Assembly: GCF_004006295.1 (NCBI RefSeq)
Contig: NZ_CP026095.1
Span: 4,552,501-4,616,500, forward strand
Length of the DNA: 64,000 bases
Source: Peribacillus asahii
Lineage (GTDB): Bacteria; Bacillota; Bacilli; Bacillales; DSM-1321
Direction: 5' to 3'
A program made the position numbers and the translations under genes. A model generated the notes under the pieces. That model made no database searches, had not been told where the DNA came from, and worked only from the letters and a program-made list of their open reading frames with translations. This document shows positions 62,788 through 64,000 of the stretch, in pieces. Positions within the stretch are counted from its first letter, which is position 1. Each line of letters starts with the position of its first letter.

Positions 62788-63750
62788 TTATCCCACAAAA
62801 CCGTTTGGTTTAATCGCAATGCTGTGACGTCCTTCAACAAAACGAACAGTACCTGATTTTGCACGCATAACAACTGAATGAGTTGAACCGTAATGTCCTT
62901 TAAATTGAACACCGCGTAACAATTCTCCATCCGTTACCCCTGTTGCTGCGAAGATAGCATCATCACCGCGAACAAGATCTTCCATACGGAGAATTTTATT
63001 TACATCAAGGCCCATTTTCCCGCAACGAATTAATTCTTCATCACTCTGCGGAAGTAATTTCCCTTGGAGTTCTCCACCTAAGCATTTTAATGCAACGGCA
63101 GAAATAACACCTTCTGGAGCTCCGCCTGAACCGAATAAAATATCGACACCTGTTTGATCAAAAGCTGTATTAATCGCCGCAGCTACATCACCATCATTAA
63201 TGAGCTTAATCCGCGCTCCCGCTTCGCGCAGTTCATGAATAATTTTAGCATGACGATCGCGATTTAAAACAGTCGCTACTACATCTTGAATGTCTTTATT
63301 TTTTGCTTTGGCAACAGCTTTCAAGTTATCCAAAACAGATGCATTTATATCAATCTGTCCAACCGCTTCCGGCCCAACAGCGATTTTATCCATATACATA
63401 TCAGGAGCATGAAGAAGATTGCCTTGATCAGCGACAGCTAGCACGGCTAATGCATTCCAACTACCAGATGCAACGATATTCGTTCCTTCTAAAGGATCTA
63501 CAGCTATATCAACTAAAGGGCCAATTCCCGTCCCTAATTTCTCGCCGATATATAACATAGGAGCTTCGTCCATTTCACCTTCTCCGATAACGACCGTTCC
63601 TTGCATAGGAATCGTATTAAATACATCACGCATTGCTGTAGTGGCAGCATCATCTGCTTCGTTTTTCTTTCCGCGTCCCATCCAACGTGCAGAAGATAAA
63701 GCTGCTGCTTCTGTAACGCGAACAAGCTCCATTGATAAGCTTCTTTCCAT
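62788..63750 (-). CDS. glpX: class II fructose-1,6-bisphosphatase GlpX
   Basis: Gluconeogenic phosphatase of 320 residues. Metal and substrate motifs [15 protein letters not shown] near 60 and [13 protein letters not shown] near 85 are present. ATG 63750 with GAGGAGG upstream is the start, not the open frame to 63780. It follows murAB by 107 bases. Confidence 0.95.
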   Translation of the reverse strand: MERSLSMELVRVTEAAALSSARWMGRGKKNEADDAATTAMRDVFNTIPMQGTVVIGEGEMDEAPMLYIGEKLGTGIGPLVDIAVDPLEGTNIVASGSWNALAVLAVADQGNLLHAPDMYMDKIAVGPEAVGQIDINASVLDNLKAVAKAKNKDIQDVVATVLNRDRHAKIIHELREAGARIKLINDGDVAAAINTAFDQTGVDILFGSGGAPEGVISAVALKCLGGELQGKLLPQSDEELIRCGKMGLDVNKILRMEDLVRGDDAIFAATGVTDGELLRGVQFKGHYGSTHSVVMRAKSGTVRFVEGRHSIAIKPNGFVG

Positions 63751-63857
63751 TACTGGTTCCTCCTCAGTGTTCACTAACATATATGACTTTTTATATTTCT
63801 ATACCAACAATAGTATAACACATTATATCATATACGATAACACAATAAGAGAAGAAT

Positions 63858-64000
63858 TTAGCTTTTTAGCTGTTCTACTTCTTCTTGCGTCATTTTTTCA
63901 CGCCAAATAGTCGCTCCAAGTCCCGAAAGCTTCTCTACTAAATGACTATATCCACGATCAATATGCTCAAGTCCTGTTACTTCAGTCACCCCTTCGGCCA
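63858..64000 (-). CDS. murAB: UDP-N-acetylglucosamine 1-carboxyvinyltransferase MurA2, C-terminal end (partial)
   Basis: The last 47 codons of a gene running in from the right edge. The translated end includes [19 protein letters not shown], aligning with the MurAA C-terminus ([19 protein letters not shown]), so this is a second MurA. The position before glpX and rho matches MurAB (MurZ). Confidence 0.88.
   Translation of the reverse strand, partial: AEGVTEVTGLEHIDRGYSHLVEKLSGLGATIWREKMTQEEVEQLKS

Overview
The window is a piece of the chromosome of an endospore-forming, flagellated member of the Bacillaceae (Bacillus sensu lato). From memory, gene order over most of it follows the Bacillus subtilis ywq-ywp-ywo-ywn-ywm-atp-ywl region. 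The spore-formation genes spoIIID, spoIIQ, spoIID and spoIIR, the gene pair flhO-flhP, mbl, two murA genes, and a probable competence-type ssb behind a ComK-like operator all support this. An SbsC-like S-layer gene without SLH motifs and an 11-gene nuo operon set it apart from B. subtilis. I cannot name the species. Nearly all genes are on the minus strand.

Region by region. 1-840: 5' part of a 16S rRNA gene read leftwards, with two tandem promoters. 1.1-7.8 kb: accessory cell-surface segment with an OatA-type acyltransferase, a decayed gene and a large S-layer protein. 7.8-14.6 kb: a MecA/PbpC-type lipoprotein transpeptidase, then the plus-strand pair ywqB-ywqA (SWIM protein and SNF2 helicase). 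14.6-16.2 kb: non-coding-rich segment with hairpins, a 52-bp tandem repeat array, a coiled-coil ORF and a candidate small RNA. 16.2-27.7 kb: ssbB with a small partner gene, ywpF, a lipoprotein gene, fabZ, an EpuA-family gene, flhP-flhO, mbl, spoIIID, spoIIQ, a VanZ-like gene, spoIID, murAA, ywmB and ywzB. 27.9-37.8 kb: nuoABCDHIJKLMN, with no nuoEFG. 38.0-45.3 kb: the complete F1Fo ATP synthase operon atpZ-I-B-E-F-H-A-G-D-C. 45.4-57.7 kb: a Vpr-like serine protease, mnaA/wecB, upp, glyA, ywlG, rpiB, a chemoreceptor, ywlE, mntP, ywlC and spoIIR. 57.9-64 kb: prmC-prfA, tdk, rpmE, rho, glpX and the 3' end of murAB.

Functional themes are cell-envelope construction (MurAA, MurAB, PbpC-like protein, MnaA, acyltransferase, S-layer, Mbl), respiratory energy conservation (nuo directly followed by atp in gene order), translation (PrfA, PrmC, L31, YwlC) and sporulation (a sigma-F-like promoter in front of spoIIR, weaker sporulation promoters for spoIIQ and spoIID).

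The most interesting non-coding signals are: (i) a candidate trans-acting small RNA at 15.81-15.96 kb with three C-rich linkers between hairpins; (ii) a dispersed array of 21-bp units around GGCGGGATT, found three times upstream of genes for exported proteins, with the third unit altered in the same way each time; (iii) a 52-bp, roughly seven-copy hairpin array lying between two minus-strand terminators; (iv) ComK-box-like operators at ssbB; (v) a DnaA-box cluster at ywlC; (vi) a cre-like site before the nuo operon.
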